DNA of 64,000 bases from Sunxiuqinia sp963677175 (GCA_963677175.2 CAXXES010000007.1:372001-436000), one strand, 5' to 3'; shown: positions 35,827-45,263, counted from the first letter of the stretch. Notes: generated from the letters alone by a model not told the origin. Made by a program: numbers and translations.

Positions 35827-35881
35827 TGAAACGAGCATCTTTAGTCAACGCAAAAGGAGATGATTAAAGTGCGAGTTCCAT
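35827..35881 (+). repeat. Leader repeat B (copy A at 33631-33687)
   Basis: Same order of TGAAACGAGCAT, AAAGGAGATGATTAAAG and GTTCCAT as copy A, followed here by a small palindrome CCGCC AGCAG GGCGG (about 35882-35896) and then AAACAATTTAATCA before the start codon of the DUF3244 gene. Confidence 0.6.
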
Positions 35882-35924
35882 CCGCCAGCAGGGCGGATCA
35901 TAGAAAATAAACAATTTAATCAAG

Positions 35925-36311
35925 ATGAAAAAGCTACACACATTAATGCTGTTGTTCACCATCTCATTTGTTTGCTTTAGTCCTGTAATTGAAGCTGGCA
36001 ATTTTTCGTCAGCAGGTAAAAAACGCGTACGGTTACGGGGCGATTGGAAGAGTATTTCAATAAATTCAGTATCCCCTAACCCGGTACAGGTTTTCCAAAG
36101 CGAGCAGGCGTTGGAAATTTATTTCCGAGGCCCTGCAAGAGCAGTAGTTATTTCTGTTGAAGGAAATAGCAAAACGCTTTATCAGCAGAATATTGATACC
36201 GGGCGCGACAAACAGGTGTTTATCGACCTGTCTGCATTTGAAAGCGGGAATTATACCCTGAAGCTAATCAATGACAAAGCCGGGAGTCTGACCGGGGAAT
36301 TTATAAAGTAG
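35925..36311 (+). CDS. Secreted DUF3244-like small protein
   Basis: 128 residues with a signal peptide (about 1-25, LMLLFTISFVCFSPVIEAG). The mature part is a single small beta domain, including ISINSVSPNPVQVF and FESGNYTLKLINDKAGSLTG, similar to DUF3244 domains and to the C-terminal beta-sandwich used by Bacteroidota surface proteins. Function unknown. It is followed 42 bases later by the HU-like/DUF4469 gene. Confidence 0.7.
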   Translation: MKKLHTLMLLFTISFVCFSPVIEAGNFSSAGKKRVRLRGDWKSISINSVSPNPVQVFQSEQALEIYFRGPARAVVISVEGNSKTLYQQNIDTGRDKQVFIDLSAFESGNYTLKLINDKAGSLTGEFIK

Positions 36312-36353
36312 CGTGATCAAATTTTATTGTCAACTAATTAAAACGTTAAAACT

Positions 36354-37088
36354 ATGGCAACACAAGAAAAAGGCAGTGTAATTGTCGAGCTGTATGACCT
36401 GACAATTACTGACCGGAAAGACGACCGTTTTGGTCGTGTAGTCATTACCAAGTCGCTCATCGAAGACGATCTGGTACAAAAAGCGGTTTCGCGGGGTACC
36501 GACCTCAATGCGGTCACCCTGAAAGCATCGTTGAACATCCTCAAAGAGATCGCAGTGGAAGAAGTCATCAACGGGGCTTCGGTCAGGTTTGGGCTGGGGT
36601 ATTTCAATCTTGCGGCAAACGGTGTTTTTGTGGGCGATAATGCCCGCTGGGACCCGTCGCAGCATAGCCTCAGCATTCATGTAAGCCCCACAGCCGAATT
36701 TCGTAATGCCGTGAAAACCATTGCTGTTGATGTGCGGGGCATGGCCGCTTCGGGCACAGCCATCAACTTGGTTACCGACGTGGTTTCGGGCGAGGAAAAT
36801 ACCCGGCTTACCCCTGGTGGAGGAGTAAACATGACCGGCAGCCGCATTAAGATTGATGGCGATGGCGCAGGAGTAGGCCTTAGCCTGACCAACCAGGAGA
36901 CCAACGAAGTAGTCGCCATACCCAAAACATCCATCCTGGTCAACGACCCGTCGAAAATCACCTTTATTGTACCTGCCGACTTGACTGCCGGCGATTACAA
37001 GTTGAGCGTCTGTACCCAGTTTACCGGCGCTGGCTTATTAAAGGCTCCACGCACCTATACCTTCGACTATGTGCTGAACGTGGTGTAG
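36354..37088 (+). CDS. HU-like DNA-binding domain protein with DUF4469 domain
   Basis: 244 residues without signal peptide. Residues ~1-125 resemble the Bacteroidota HU/IHF-like fold (GSVIVELYDLTITDRKDDRF, ASLNILKEIAVEEVINGASV, FGLGYFNLAANGVF). Residues ~130-244 match DUF4469, an Ig-like domain (GGGVNMTGSRIKIDGDGAGV, VNDPSKITFIVPADL). Such proteins are common in Bacteroidota accessory regions; DNA binding is inferred from the fold only. It lies upstream of the RHS locus but separated by 517 bases. Confidence 0.75.
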   Translation: MATQEKGSVIVELYDLTITDRKDDRFGRVVITKSLIEDDLVQKAVSRGTDLNAVTLKASLNILKEIAVEEVINGASVRFGLGYFNLAANGVFVGDNARWDPSQHSLSIHVSPTAEFRNAVKTIAVDVRGMAASGTAINLVTDVVSGEENTRLTPGGGVNMTGSRIKIDGDGAGVGLSLTNQETNEVVAIPKTSILVNDPSKITFIVPADLTAGDYKLSVCTQFTGAGLLKAPRTYTFDYVLNVV

Positions 37089-37241
37089 TCTATGAGTCCG
37101 ATGTGCCTATTATGGGTTCAATGAATTTTAATTGATTAAAAGAATTGATCCGAATTTTGTAAGCCAAGTGAAATGAAAAGCTTTAATGAATACAAGGTCT
37201 GTATAAGAGGTAGCCCCGCCGTAGGAAAGTTACGATTTTTT

Positions 37242-37333
37242 GGGTCTGTCCCAACTTAGGCTTTGGGAGTGTCCCAACTTAAGCTTTGGGAGTGTCCCAA
37301 CTTAGGCATTGGGTTCGTCCCAACTTAGGCATT
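37242..37333. repeat. Four tandem 23-base units
   Basis: Units of GGGNNNGTCCCAACTTARGC plus WTT repeat exactly four times, differing at only a few positions. The unit carries GGG...CCC, so it can form a small hairpin. It lies in the 517-base gap 37089-37605, whose remainder (CAGTTTTCAGTTGTCAGT-like low-complexity text) shows no gene. Confidence 0.9.
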
Positions 37334-37573
37334 GGATCCTTGCAGCTTGCAACTTGGAAGTTGTCAGTTTTCAGTTGTCAGTTTTTACGGCTCCTGGCTT
37401 TTTTCTGCCTACTGCGACTGCGACTGAAAACTGCGACTATTCTTTCAGTAGCTTCTCCGCCAGTGGTTGGATACTTGCAGCTCGAGGCTTGCAGCTGGTT
37501 TCTTATTGTAACTTAAAAAAAAAGATACCGGTCCAAAGGCCGGCATCCATTTAGTAAACTTTAATTATTAATC

Positions 37574-37589
37574 GGGAGTCCCCACTCCC
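37574..37589. other. Short perfect hairpin upstream of the T9SS-domain gene
   Basis: GGGAGT CCCC ACTCCC is a perfect 6-bp stem 17 bases before the start codon of the next gene. It may influence translation or mark the end of an upstream transcript. Confidence 0.4.
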
Positions 37590-37605
37590 AAAAACATTTA
37601 AAACT

Positions 37606-38040
37606 ATGAAAAAAATTCTACTTCTGGGTATTATTCTGTTCCTTCTTGTCCCAACCATCAGTATGGCACAGTCATCTGTTGAGTTTGCCTACGATAAGTC
37701 GGGGAACCGGATCCAGCGACAAGTGATTGTACTCGGCACAAAAAGCGCTACAGTAGCGACAGCCAATAACCCTGAAAAGGATTTGTATGAATGGAAGGAG
37801 CAGGAAATCAAGATTTATCCCAACCCAACCGAAGGACTGTTATCGGTCAGTATCAGCAAGCTTGAAAGTCTGACTGAGGGAACCATCGCCGTTACCGACC
37901 TGGAAGGGCGGGTAATCCTAACCAGGCGAATAGAATCAGGCCTGACCGCTGTTGATTTGAGCGGCCAGCCCTCCGGTTACTACCTGATGCGAATAAGCGT
38001 TGGGTCAGAAACTTCAACCTGGAAGATCATTAAAAAGTAA
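37606..38040 (+). CDS. Small secreted protein with type IX secretion C-terminal sorting domain
   Basis: 144 residues: signal peptide (1-21, ending ISMAQ), a short stretch SSVEFAYDKSGNRIQRQ that looks like a single RHS/YD repeat, then a T9SS type A sorting domain (KIYPNPTEGLLSVSIS ... SGYYLMRISVGSETSTWKII). It is 26 bases upstream of the giant RHS gene and probably co-transcribed. Because the RHS protein has no sorting domain at its own C-terminus, this protein may be a secretion partner; this is inference. Confidence 0.82.
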   Translation: MKKILLLGIILFLLVPTISMAQSSVEFAYDKSGNRIQRQVIVLGTKSATVATANNPEKDLYEWKEQEIKIYPNPTEGLLSVSISKLESLTEGTIAVTDLEGRVILTRRIESGLTAVDLSGQPSGYYLMRISVGSETSTWKIIKK

Positions 38041-38066
38041 GATGCAATCACCTGAATTTTAATCAT

Positions 38067-41000
38067 ATGAAAACAAAACAATATACGGGCTATGTGCTCG
38101 CGTTGCTTCTGTTTGTCCTTGCTGTGCAAGTTGAAGGACAAGCTCAAACGAAAAAGAAAGTATTAAATCCTGACCCGGGGGAGATCCCATACCCTATTGA
38201 AGGATTCCCCGCAAGAGAGGATCTTAGCGACTATTTAGTCAGTACAAACATTGATAGTACTTATCTGGTGGCTTCACTTTCAGGACGGTTCAGCGTGAAT
38301 CCTTCAGGAGAGACAAATTATACTCTGCCAATCGAACTCCCTCATGGAAGCGGACATTTAATGCCAAAGTTGTCAGTACTTTATGGGAATAACAGATCTT
38401 CAAGCCTATTTAATCTTGGGTTTGGATTGGGAGGCTTTTCGATAATTACAAGAGAGCCTAATAACCGTATTGTTGATGATAATGACTTTCCCATTACCTA
38501 TTCCCAAGATGATGTTTTCTCACTTGATGGGACAAGACTGGTTAAAACAGCAACTGGTACTTATATGAAAGTCAATGCCCCATCTCAGGAGATTTATAAA
38601 ACAACTGATGGTTTTACTTATCAGGAAATAAACGGTAATGTTTATGCTTACAATCATAAGGTATATGCACCTGTTCCGGAATTTAATCAGGAATACCTGC
38701 CTGCCGGGCATTCTTCAAATGAACTGGTTAGTGCATATTGTATGTCAAAAATAACTGATCCTAACGGAAATACAATCGATTTTGAGTATGTGGAAGATGA
38801 TTTTGGCAGCTCACTGCCTAAGAGAATTACTTATGGAGGAGCGTTTAATAATCATGTTAACTCGATTGTCTTTCATTATATTGCATCTGATCAGGTGGCA
38901 GGTCGGTGGATCAATGGCTTTTATCGTACTTCCGGGCACTTACTCAATGAAATATCAATTGAATCAGCAGGTAGTCTGTTATATAAATACAAATTTGAAT
39001 ATGGCTATAGTAGGATGTATGGTGCACAATTACGTAGTGTTTCGCGAGAGACAAGTGATGGGGAAGAATATTGTCCGGTTTATTTTTCGTGGATGAATAC
39101 ACTTGATATTTTAAAAGAAACACAATCAGTAGATGTAGAGCTTACGGAGGAGGATGTTGGTGGTAGTGTTGTCTGCGATTTTAATGGCGACGGGAAACAG
39201 GATTTATTTGCAAAGAGTAGAATATATTATGCAGGTGAAAATGGTCATTTTGTTGTGGGTAATCGTGTAAACGATACAATTTATGCCAATAAATTTGATG
39301 TGCACAGACAAGAACAGAGTATTGGCTATGAGCCAGAAATTACTTTGTCTCAGGCAGATTTAAATGGTGACGGCAGTCCGGATCTTTTAATGCTTCATAG
39401 GCAAATTTATAATTATCCGCTTGTGTATGAAATGTCAAAAACAACGAGTTGTTTAAGTGTTTTTTATTCCTCCGAAAATGGCGTAACCATGGAGCCGGAA
39501 TCTTTCCTTTTTGATTCAGAGAATGGAAATTATAAACTCACCAAAGGGTGTCGCATCCCTAACAGTGATGTGGAGAAAAGAGGACCTACCAACATTGGGC
39601 TTGATGCTGGAGTAGGTGTCGTCGCCCCGGAAGACCTTTCATTTAAGCTGAAAAGTCCGGTTGTTCGGGTTGAAGATATTAACGGTGATGGTATGGCGGA
39701 GGTTATCGTGCTATCGCCATCATATTCATCGAAAAGAATCTCAGATGGTGGGGGAAATAATACCGATAAATACACATATCTTGGAACTGATGTAATTGTA
39801 TATCAATTGAAAGATGGAGAACTTGAACAAATAACGTCCATTTCTACTCAGTTGGAAGACGACTCGAATTCAATGTCGTCAAGTGAATTTGATCTAAGAT
39901 TATTGGATGTAAACCACGATGATATTCCTGACATTGTATTGTCAGACGGAAGTGTTTATTCGTTCGACAAAGACTTGAATACAATAACCCTTGTAAAAGC
40001 GACCAGTAAAGCCTTTTCGTTTGACAATTCCAAGAATTACCTTGGTGATACAAATATTAAAACGGTTTTAAAAGGAACCCAATTGCAGGCTCTGGCTCCG
40101 GATATGAGTCGTATTATTAATATTGGTTCTCCGCTTGCTGTTGAAAAAGTGTTAGCCTCATTGGATCTTAATGGAGACGGAAAAACAGAAGTCATTGCAA
40201 TTGGCAGACCTGTATATGGAGTCGCTGATGGTCGAGCGACGGATGATCGCAATTTGTCCGGACACAATCAGGCTCAGTCCGGTTTGCCGGAAGAGGTGCC
40301 TGCTGTGTATACATATTTTGGGAATCCGGTGCTCGTTTATTCATATAATAATAGTTGGGAGGTTTGTGATACCTTGTGCCTGGTCGATGATTTGACTTTT
40401 TTAACTTTAGATAAGTACACCTCTCCCCGTTTTGCCGTTTCAACTACGGGGGTGGATATTAACAATGATGGCCGTGATGATTTGGTTTTAACAATAGATG
40501 AGTTTTCTCCCTTTGAGTGCATTGGTCAGCCAATAACGCTGAATCATTTAAGGACCAAAACCCTGTTGTTTCCCGGATGTCTGCATTTGAAAAACTGTAA
40601 AGATAATTTGGTGGAGGTTGAAGGGACGAATTTTGTAATTGATTATGATGGCGATGGTTGTAAAGAGTTGTTTGATTATGAAAATAACATAATGACAGAT
40701 TGGGCGATTGACAAACGAAATAGTTACCTGAAGGGAGTTATTGATGGATTTAACAAGGAAACCTTAATCTCGTATACTTCAATTGCGGATTCAGTAGTCT
40801 ATTCTTCGTCTGAAACGGCATATCCGGATTCGGTTTTTGTCCGACTGTTTCCCCGGGTTGTCACAAGCGCTGTTCGGCAAAGCAATGGATCTCACGGGTA
40901 TAATGAGCTTAGTTATAAATACACGGATATGTTGGTTGATAAAAGAGACCGCATTCCGATAGGTTTTAATTCGTTTACAATCCATAATTACGAAATGAAT

Positions 41001-44000
41001 GCAGAACAGACAACAATTTTTCGCTATTTTGGTTCCCGGGTTGGGGTAGTCCCTGAGTTGGTCAATAAAAAAGTCAATCATAATTTAATTCATTCAACAA
41101 AATATGCTTATGTACTTGTCCCTCTCGAAGCCCAGAGGCATTATTTAAAGATCGCCAGTGTTATAGATCAGGATTATTTACAGAATACAACTCATCAAAA
41201 ATCGTTTGAACAGTATGATCAATGGGGGAACCCCGGAATTGTCCATACGAGTTCAAACGATGGGGTAAGTATTACAACTGCATCAAGCTTTGCTTCCGAT
41301 ACCAAAAACCGTTCGCTTCCCAATCAGATTAGCGAGACGCGCAATTATAATGGGAAATCGGTGGTTACTCAAATTGATTGTGCCTATGAAAATGATAATT
41401 TAACGCAAAAAACTGTTACTTTAGGTGGCAGAACTTCTACTGTCTTTATGGAATATGACAATTTTGGAAATTTGATTGAGCAGAAGGCCTCTAACGGTAC
41501 TCTATTGAATGCTTATGATCCTTCGGGCCGCTTTGTCACAAGTCAAACGTTTCCTGGTAATCAAACAGTTCATTTTGAATATGATTTACTGGGCAATCGG
41601 ATTTCAGAGGAAGATCCGAATAACCTTGAGACTAAAATGCAATACGACCCTTCGGGTGCCCTTATCAGGACGGTTTTTCCTGATGGTAATTCGGTAGAAC
41701 GGGAAATTAGCTGGTCGGCAGATACTGCTTATGTTTACGAAATCAAAACAATAAAAAGTGGCGGCTATGAGGAGACTGGTTTTTATGATCTGTTTGGAAA
41801 GCAACTAAAGAATGTTTCCCCAGGCTTAAACGGAGACGTGGTATCAGAAAGGGTTTATAATACATTGGGACAGCTGGCTGAAACCACCAAGCCTTACTAT
41901 GGCAATGAGCCTTCTGAGGTGGCTTTGTATACCTATGATCAGTATGGGCGAATAACAAGCCTGAAAGGTGCCGGAAAGGACCTGACATATAGTTATAACG
42001 GAAACGCCCAGTCTGTTGCAGATCGTTATTTGGGTCTTACGGTTCAGCAGGAGTTTAATGCTGATGGACTTGTGGTGAAATCTACTGATTTAGCTAAGAT
42101 TTCCTATCAATATACGCCAGCCGGGCAGTTGTCGGAAGTTAACGTTTTGGGGACAAGCTTGAAATTCGAATATGATGGTGCGGGGAACCAGACAAAAATG
42201 ATTGATCCGGATGCAGGGATCTGGGATACAGAATACAATGATCAGGATCAGGTTATAGCAGAAAACAGTCCGATTGGTAGTGCTTCCGCGACTTATGATG
42301 ATCAGGGACGGATTAAAACCCGTAATAACGGAGAGTTTCAGGTGGGTTATAGTTATGACCGCCAATTTATCGGTTATTTGGACGAGCTTAATGGAAACAA
42401 TATGTCTTTCGCGAATACCTATGACCAGTTTGGACGAAAAACCAGGTATAATAAAATAGTTGGCGGGGACAGTTATCAATATGAAATGGCTTACGATGCT
42501 GTTGGACGAATTGCTACTTACGTTTTCCCCAATGGATATGCACTTAATTATAGCTATACAGCAGAAGGTATCTTGAATGGGATCAGCGACAGCAAGGGAC
42601 CGATTGGGCAACTGAAGAAAGCTACCGCTTTGGGCAAGGTAAAGCGGTTGATGCTGGGAAACGGTTCGGAGACAGTTTATGAATACGATAATTTGGGTCG
42701 GCTGATCGCTAAAACAAGCGGGCAATGTGAACAATCCTATCGCTACGATAAGAATAAATTTCTGCAAATGACTGGGCGCACACACCGTTTCGAGGGAGGG
42801 CGGTATGTTAGTAATGACCAGTTTGAGTATGATAACTTTAACAGGCTTACTGCATCGTCCGGGGTAAACGATGAAGACTATCATTATTCGGATGCCGGAA
42901 ATATGACCTACAGGGGGCTTGTGGGAGCGTTTAGCTATAGTGGTAGTCGTCCGCATGCAATTTCCGGGCTCACACCATCAGCGGGGGCTTTTCTTAAAAT
43001 TCCCGAAAATCAGCAGTCAATTACCTATACAGCTTTTGGTAAAGTCAGTTTGATAAGTGAAGGGGATTACGATATGGAATTTGTGTATGGCCCGGATGAA
43101 AGTTTGTGTATAGAAACCCTAAAATACAAAAACCAGATTGTTCGAAGGCGGTTTCGGATAGATAGTGATTACGAGGTGATTGAAGAAAAGGATAAGCCAG
43201 TCCGGACAATTTGCTACATCCGTGGATTTGGAGGGATAATTGCTGCCCGGGTAAAAGAAGAAGGGCAAAATGCCCGGATATTTTATATCCATCAGGATCA
43301 TTTGGGAAGTATTATTCAGTTGACAGATGCAAACGGGAATGTTGTGGAAAACAGAAGTTATGACGCCTGGGGAAGGCCACAGGATATTGTGACAGGTAAT
43401 TCCCTTGTTAACCCCGGCTGGATAATCTCCATAGGCTACACCGGGCATGAACACCTTCCGGAATTTAATCTTATAAATATGCAAGGACGTTTGTATGACC
43501 CGATTGTAGGAAGGTTTTTGAGCCCTGACCCACTTATTCAGGATCCCGGTTATTCTCAAAACTATAACCGCTACAGCTATTGCCTGAATAACCCGCTTGC
43601 TTACACAGACCCAACTGGGTATGCCTATTTTGCAGAAGGGGGAGATGAATGGTGGCTGAAATTCCTGCGAAATGACGATTATCTGTTGCCAGGTGAAAAT
43701 GGTAATGGCACTGGATTAAATGGTGTTTATTACGACTGGTACAGCGGTACATACCGTTCTGTTGGCTTTGGAAATCCTGAAGTTGGATGGGGATACGCTT
43801 ATTCGGCGGCCATTGAGCCTTACAGTACTAATGTTCCTGTTCATGGCTCCCGGTTTGGTTCCCGAAACGGGGTATTTGGGGTTTGGCACCAACAAACAAG
43901 CGTAAGCGGACAACACCGTGTTGGCGCGGTTGGTTCTGCTGATTTTCAGGCTACCTTTTCCGCAGATGTTACTAGTGTCTTTGTTCCGGTGGGGGCCAGT

Positions 44001-44495
44001 TCCCAAGGGGGAGGCCCAGGATGGGAAGCTTTTGTAGGTGCAGCAGGTACGGCAGCAAGCGAAATGTACTATAGTGAGAAATACGGTACATGGATGGGTA
44101 AAAACTTCAAAATGTATAAACAAACTTGGGGTGGAAATGGATTTACTGGCGGTAAAAACAAGTTTGGTAAAACAACCTCTAATGCAATTAAATGGGGTGG
44201 TCGTGCATTAGGTGCTTGGAATGCTTATTCGATTCAGAGAGATTATGCTGCTGGAGAAATGGGTACAGGATGGATGCTTGCAGAACAGGGAACAAATGCT
44301 TTCTCAACGCTTGGCGGAATTTATGGGGCTGCTTGGGGAGTTGGATGGGAACTTGGACGTGGTGTTACAAATATGGGATGGTATCAAGAAGCTAAGTTTA
44401 ATTTCTGGTACAATCGTTGGGAAAATCAAGTCGGAGCACCATCGCAATCCAATGAAGCTCTTTGGTATTACTTCTATCAAAATTACAAACCATGA
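38067..44495 (+). CDS. Giant secreted SpvB / FG-GAP / RHS-repeat protein with variable C-terminal tip (candidate polymorphic toxin)
   Basis: 2142 residues: signal peptide (1-25), SpvB-like N-terminal region (~70-340), at least seven FG-GAP/VCBS-like calcium loops (VCDFNGDGKQDLF, QADLNGDGSPDLL, VEDINGDGMAEVI, SLDLNGDGKTEVI and others, ~365-880), and a long run of YD/RHS repeats (~1100-1800). Then come the RHS core box GRFLSPDPLIQDPGYSQNYN near residue 1815 and a unique tip from residue ~1978. The tip is Gly-rich with a hydrophobic stretch (STLGGIYGAAWGVGWELGRG) and no known catalytic motif. The next gene overlaps its stop codon. The layout fits polymorphic toxins whose shell encloses a swap-prone toxin end. 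Confidence 0.88.
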   Translation: MKTKQYTGYVLALLLFVLAVQVEGQAQTKKKVLNPDPGEIPYPIEGFPAREDLSDYLVSTNIDSTYLVASLSGRFSVNPSGETNYTLPIELPHGSGHLMPKLSVLYGNNRSSSLFNLGFGLGGFSIITREPNNRIVDDNDFPITYSQDDVFSLDGTRLVKTATGTYMKVNAPSQEIYKTTDGFTYQEINGNVYAYNHKVYAPVPEFNQEYLPAGHSSNELVSAYCMSKITDPNGNTIDFEYVEDDFGSSLPKRITYGGAFNNHVNSIVFHYIASDQVAGRWINGFYRTSGHLLNEISIESAGSLLYKYKFEYGYSRMYGAQLRSVSRETSDGEEYCPVYFSWMNTLDILKETQSVDVELTEEDVGGSVVCDFNGDGKQDLFAKSRIYYAGENGHFVVGNRVNDTIYANKFDVHRQEQSIGYEPEITLSQADLNGDGSPDLLMLHRQIYNYPLVYEMSKTTSCLSVFYSSENGVTMEPESFLFDSENGNYKLTKGCRIPNSDVEKRGPTNIGLDAGVGVVAPEDLSFKLKSPVVRVEDINGDGMAEVIVLSPSYSSKRISDGGGNNTDKYTYLGTDVIVYQLKDGELEQITSISTQLEDDSNSMSSSEFDLRLLDVNHDDIPDIVLSDGSVYSFDKDLNTITLVKATSKAFSFDNSKNYLGDTNIKTVLKGTQLQALAPDMSRIINIGSPLAVEKVLASLDLNGDGKTEVIAIGRPVYGVADGRATDDRNLSGHNQAQSGLPEEVPAVYTYFGNPVLVYSYNNSWEVCDTLCLVDDLTFLTLDKYTSPRFAVSTTGVDINNDGRDDLVLTIDEFSPFECIGQPITLNHLRTKTLLFPGCLHLKNCKDNLVEVEGTNFVIDYDGDGCKELFDYENNIMTDWAIDKRNSYLKGVIDGFNKETLISYTSIADSVVYSSSETAYPDSVFVRLFPRVVTSAVRQSNGSHGYNELSYKYTDMLVDKRDRIPIGFNSFTIHNYEMNAEQTTIFRYFGSRVGVVPELVNKKVNHNLIHSTKYAYVLVPLEAQRHYLKIASVIDQDYLQNTTHQKSFEQYDQWGNPGIVHTSSNDGVSITTASSFASDTKNRSLPNQISETRNYNGKSVVTQIDCAYENDNLTQKTVTLGGRTSTVFMEYDNFGNLIEQKASNGTLLNAYDPSGRFVTSQTFPGNQTVHFEYDLLGNRISEEDPNNLETKMQYDPSGALIRTVFPDGNSVEREISWSADTAYVYEIKTIKSGGYEETGFYDLFGKQLKNVSPGLNGDVVSERVYNTLGQLAETTKPYYGNEPSEVALYTYDQYGRITSLKGAGKDLTYSYNGNAQSVADRYLGLTVQQEFNADGLVVKSTDLAKISYQYTPAGQLSEVNVLGTSLKFEYDGAGNQTKMIDPDAGIWDTEYNDQDQVIAENSPIGSASATYDDQGRIKTRNNGEFQVGYSYDRQFIGYLDELNGNNMSFANTYDQFGRKTRYNKIVGGDSYQYEMAYDAVGRIATYVFPNGYALNYSYTAEGILNGISDSKGPIGQLKKATALGKVKRLMLGNGSETVYEYDNLGRLIAKTSGQCEQSYRYDKNKFLQMTGRTHRFEGGRYVSNDQFEYDNFNRLTASSGVNDEDYHYSDAGNMTYRGLVGAFSYSGSRPHAISGLTPSAGAFLKIPENQQSITYTAFGKVSLISEGDYDMEFVYGPDESLCIETLKYKNQIVRRRFRIDSDYEVIEEKDKPVRTICYIRGFGGIIAARVKEEGQNARIFYIHQDHLGSIIQLTDANGNVVENRSYDAWGRPQDIVTGNSLVNPGWIISIGYTGHEHLPEFNLINMQGRLYDPIVGRFLSPDPLIQDPGYSQNYNRYSYCLNNPLAYTDPTGYAYFAEGGDEWWLKFLRNDDYLLPGENGNGTGLNGVYYDWYSGTYRSVGFGNPEVGWGYAYSAAIEPYSTNVPVHGSRFGSRNGVFGVWHQQTSVSGQHRVGAVGSADFQATFSADVTSVFVPVGASSQGGGPGWEAFVGAAGTAASEMYYSEKYGTWMGKNFKMYKQTWGGNGFTGGKNKFGKTTSNAIKWGGRALGAWNAYSIQRDYAAGEMGTGWMLAEQGTNAFSTLGGIYGAAWGVGWELGRGVTNMGWYQEAKFNFWYNRWENQVGAPSQSNEALWYYFYQNYKP
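41363..43998 (+). repeat. RHS core duplication, copy 1 (2,636 bases)
   Basis: This block recurs at 45570-48205 with a constant offset of 4,207 bases and no indel seen. I see no differences over roughly the first 1.95 kb and at least seven substitutions between about 43310 and the end. It stops abruptly after GGGGGCCA, where the two C-terminal tips diverge completely. Confidence 0.95.
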
Positions 44496-44869
44496 TGAAC
44501 GTTTTTTATTATTACTATTACCTTTTTTATACAAAGGTATTACCAGATAATCAGCCACACTCAACAGTTGTTTTTACTTTAAGTTTTTCGTTATCACTTT
44601 TAGTAAATGGAATCCTGAGCATAATTGCTGCTTATGTAGCTGATTACAACATGTCAAACTATATAATGGTCGGTATATTTGTTGCTATTATGGTAGTGAA
44701 TTACCTGGTGTTTTATAGGACAGGAAAAGGAAAACGATTAGTTAAAGAGAAGCCGAAGTTTAATAATAGTCACAAGTTGTCAGTTTTGCTAACCTCTGTG
44801 TTTTTCTTAATTACAACATCGTATCTTTTTTGGGGGCCGATATTATTAAAAAGCATATTAACAAAATAA
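44492..44869 (+). CDS. Small membrane protein, candidate immunity partner of the RHS tip
   Basis: 125 residues from the ATG at 44492, which overlaps the RHS stop as ATGA, implying coupled translation; a longer start at 44462 lies inside the RHS gene. It has about three hydrophobic segments (VVFTLSFSLSLLVNGILSII, NYIMVGIFVAIMVVNYLVF, SVLLTSVFFLITTSYLFW) and a basic loop. No family recognised. Position immediately after a variable toxin-like tip, followed by a terminator, is the usual place of an immunity gene. A membrane immunity protein would fit a membrane-acting toxin. Confidence 0.65.
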   Translation: MMNVFYYYYYLFYTKVLPDNQPHSTVVFTLSFSLSLLVNGILSIIAAYVADYNMSNYIMVGIFVAIMVVNYLVFYRTGKGKRLVKEKPKFNNSHKLSVLLTSVFFLITTSYLFWGPILLKSILTK

Positions 44870-44870
44870 C

Positions 44871-44898
44871 AAAAAAGCCCGATTGCTCGGGCTTTTTT
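44871..44898. terminator. Bidirectional terminator after the first RHS module
   Basis: AAAAAAGCCCGA TTGC TCGGGCTTTTTT is a perfect stem with a 4-base loop. It ends the RHS/immunity transcript and could also serve the relic on the opposite strand. The terminator at 49352-49376 is its reverse complement. Confidence 0.85.
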
Positions 44899-44980
44899 AT
44901 TTATGCTTATTCCAAAGTTCAATAAATGTATCAAGTTCAAGTTCCAAATCCTCACGGATAATCTTTCTTAGCAAATCTTG
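44897..44980 (-). pseudogene. Relic C-terminal coding fragment on the minus strand
   Basis: On the minus strand, 27 codons read QDLLRKIIREDLELELDTFI then ELWNKHK before a TAA that overlaps the bidirectional terminator; an in-frame TAG lies just upstream. Acidic/hydrophobic composition is protein-like and the stop-terminator arrangement suits a real gene end. It looks like the tail of a lost small gene, possibly another immunity gene. Family not recognised. Confidence 0.35.
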
Positions 44981-45221
44981 CTAGCTCGGATTTGTGATTC
45001 GTGCTCCTCTCTGGCGAACTTTTGCAAAGTGTGCTATAAAATGAACTAAAAAGGAACCGTTCGCCAATTAGGTGGATGGCTCCTTTGAAATTTTTGCTAA
45101 ATTGGCAGCGAGTTCTTTGAAAAACTGAAGCAGAGCCTTCCCCTACAACTGATGGGGAAAGGGAAGGGGCTTTTATCCTGCTCTTCGGGATGTGCCAAAG
45201 CTGGCTGGCGGCAGCTGGTTT

Positions 45222-45263
45222 GGATTTGTAATCCGAACCGTATTAGTATGGGATTTGTAATCC
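45222..45263. repeat. REP palindrome pair, left side of the RAYT-less element
   Basis: GGATTTGTAATCC occurs at 45222-45234 and 45251-45263, in the orientation seen left of the RAYT gene at 49664. Confidence 0.75.

Noticed and set aside
42090..42956. 288-residue minus-strand ORF inside the RHS core, repeated at 46297-47163
   Set aside because: Antisense shadow of the RHS repeats; no gene-like features and it is duplicated only because the core is.
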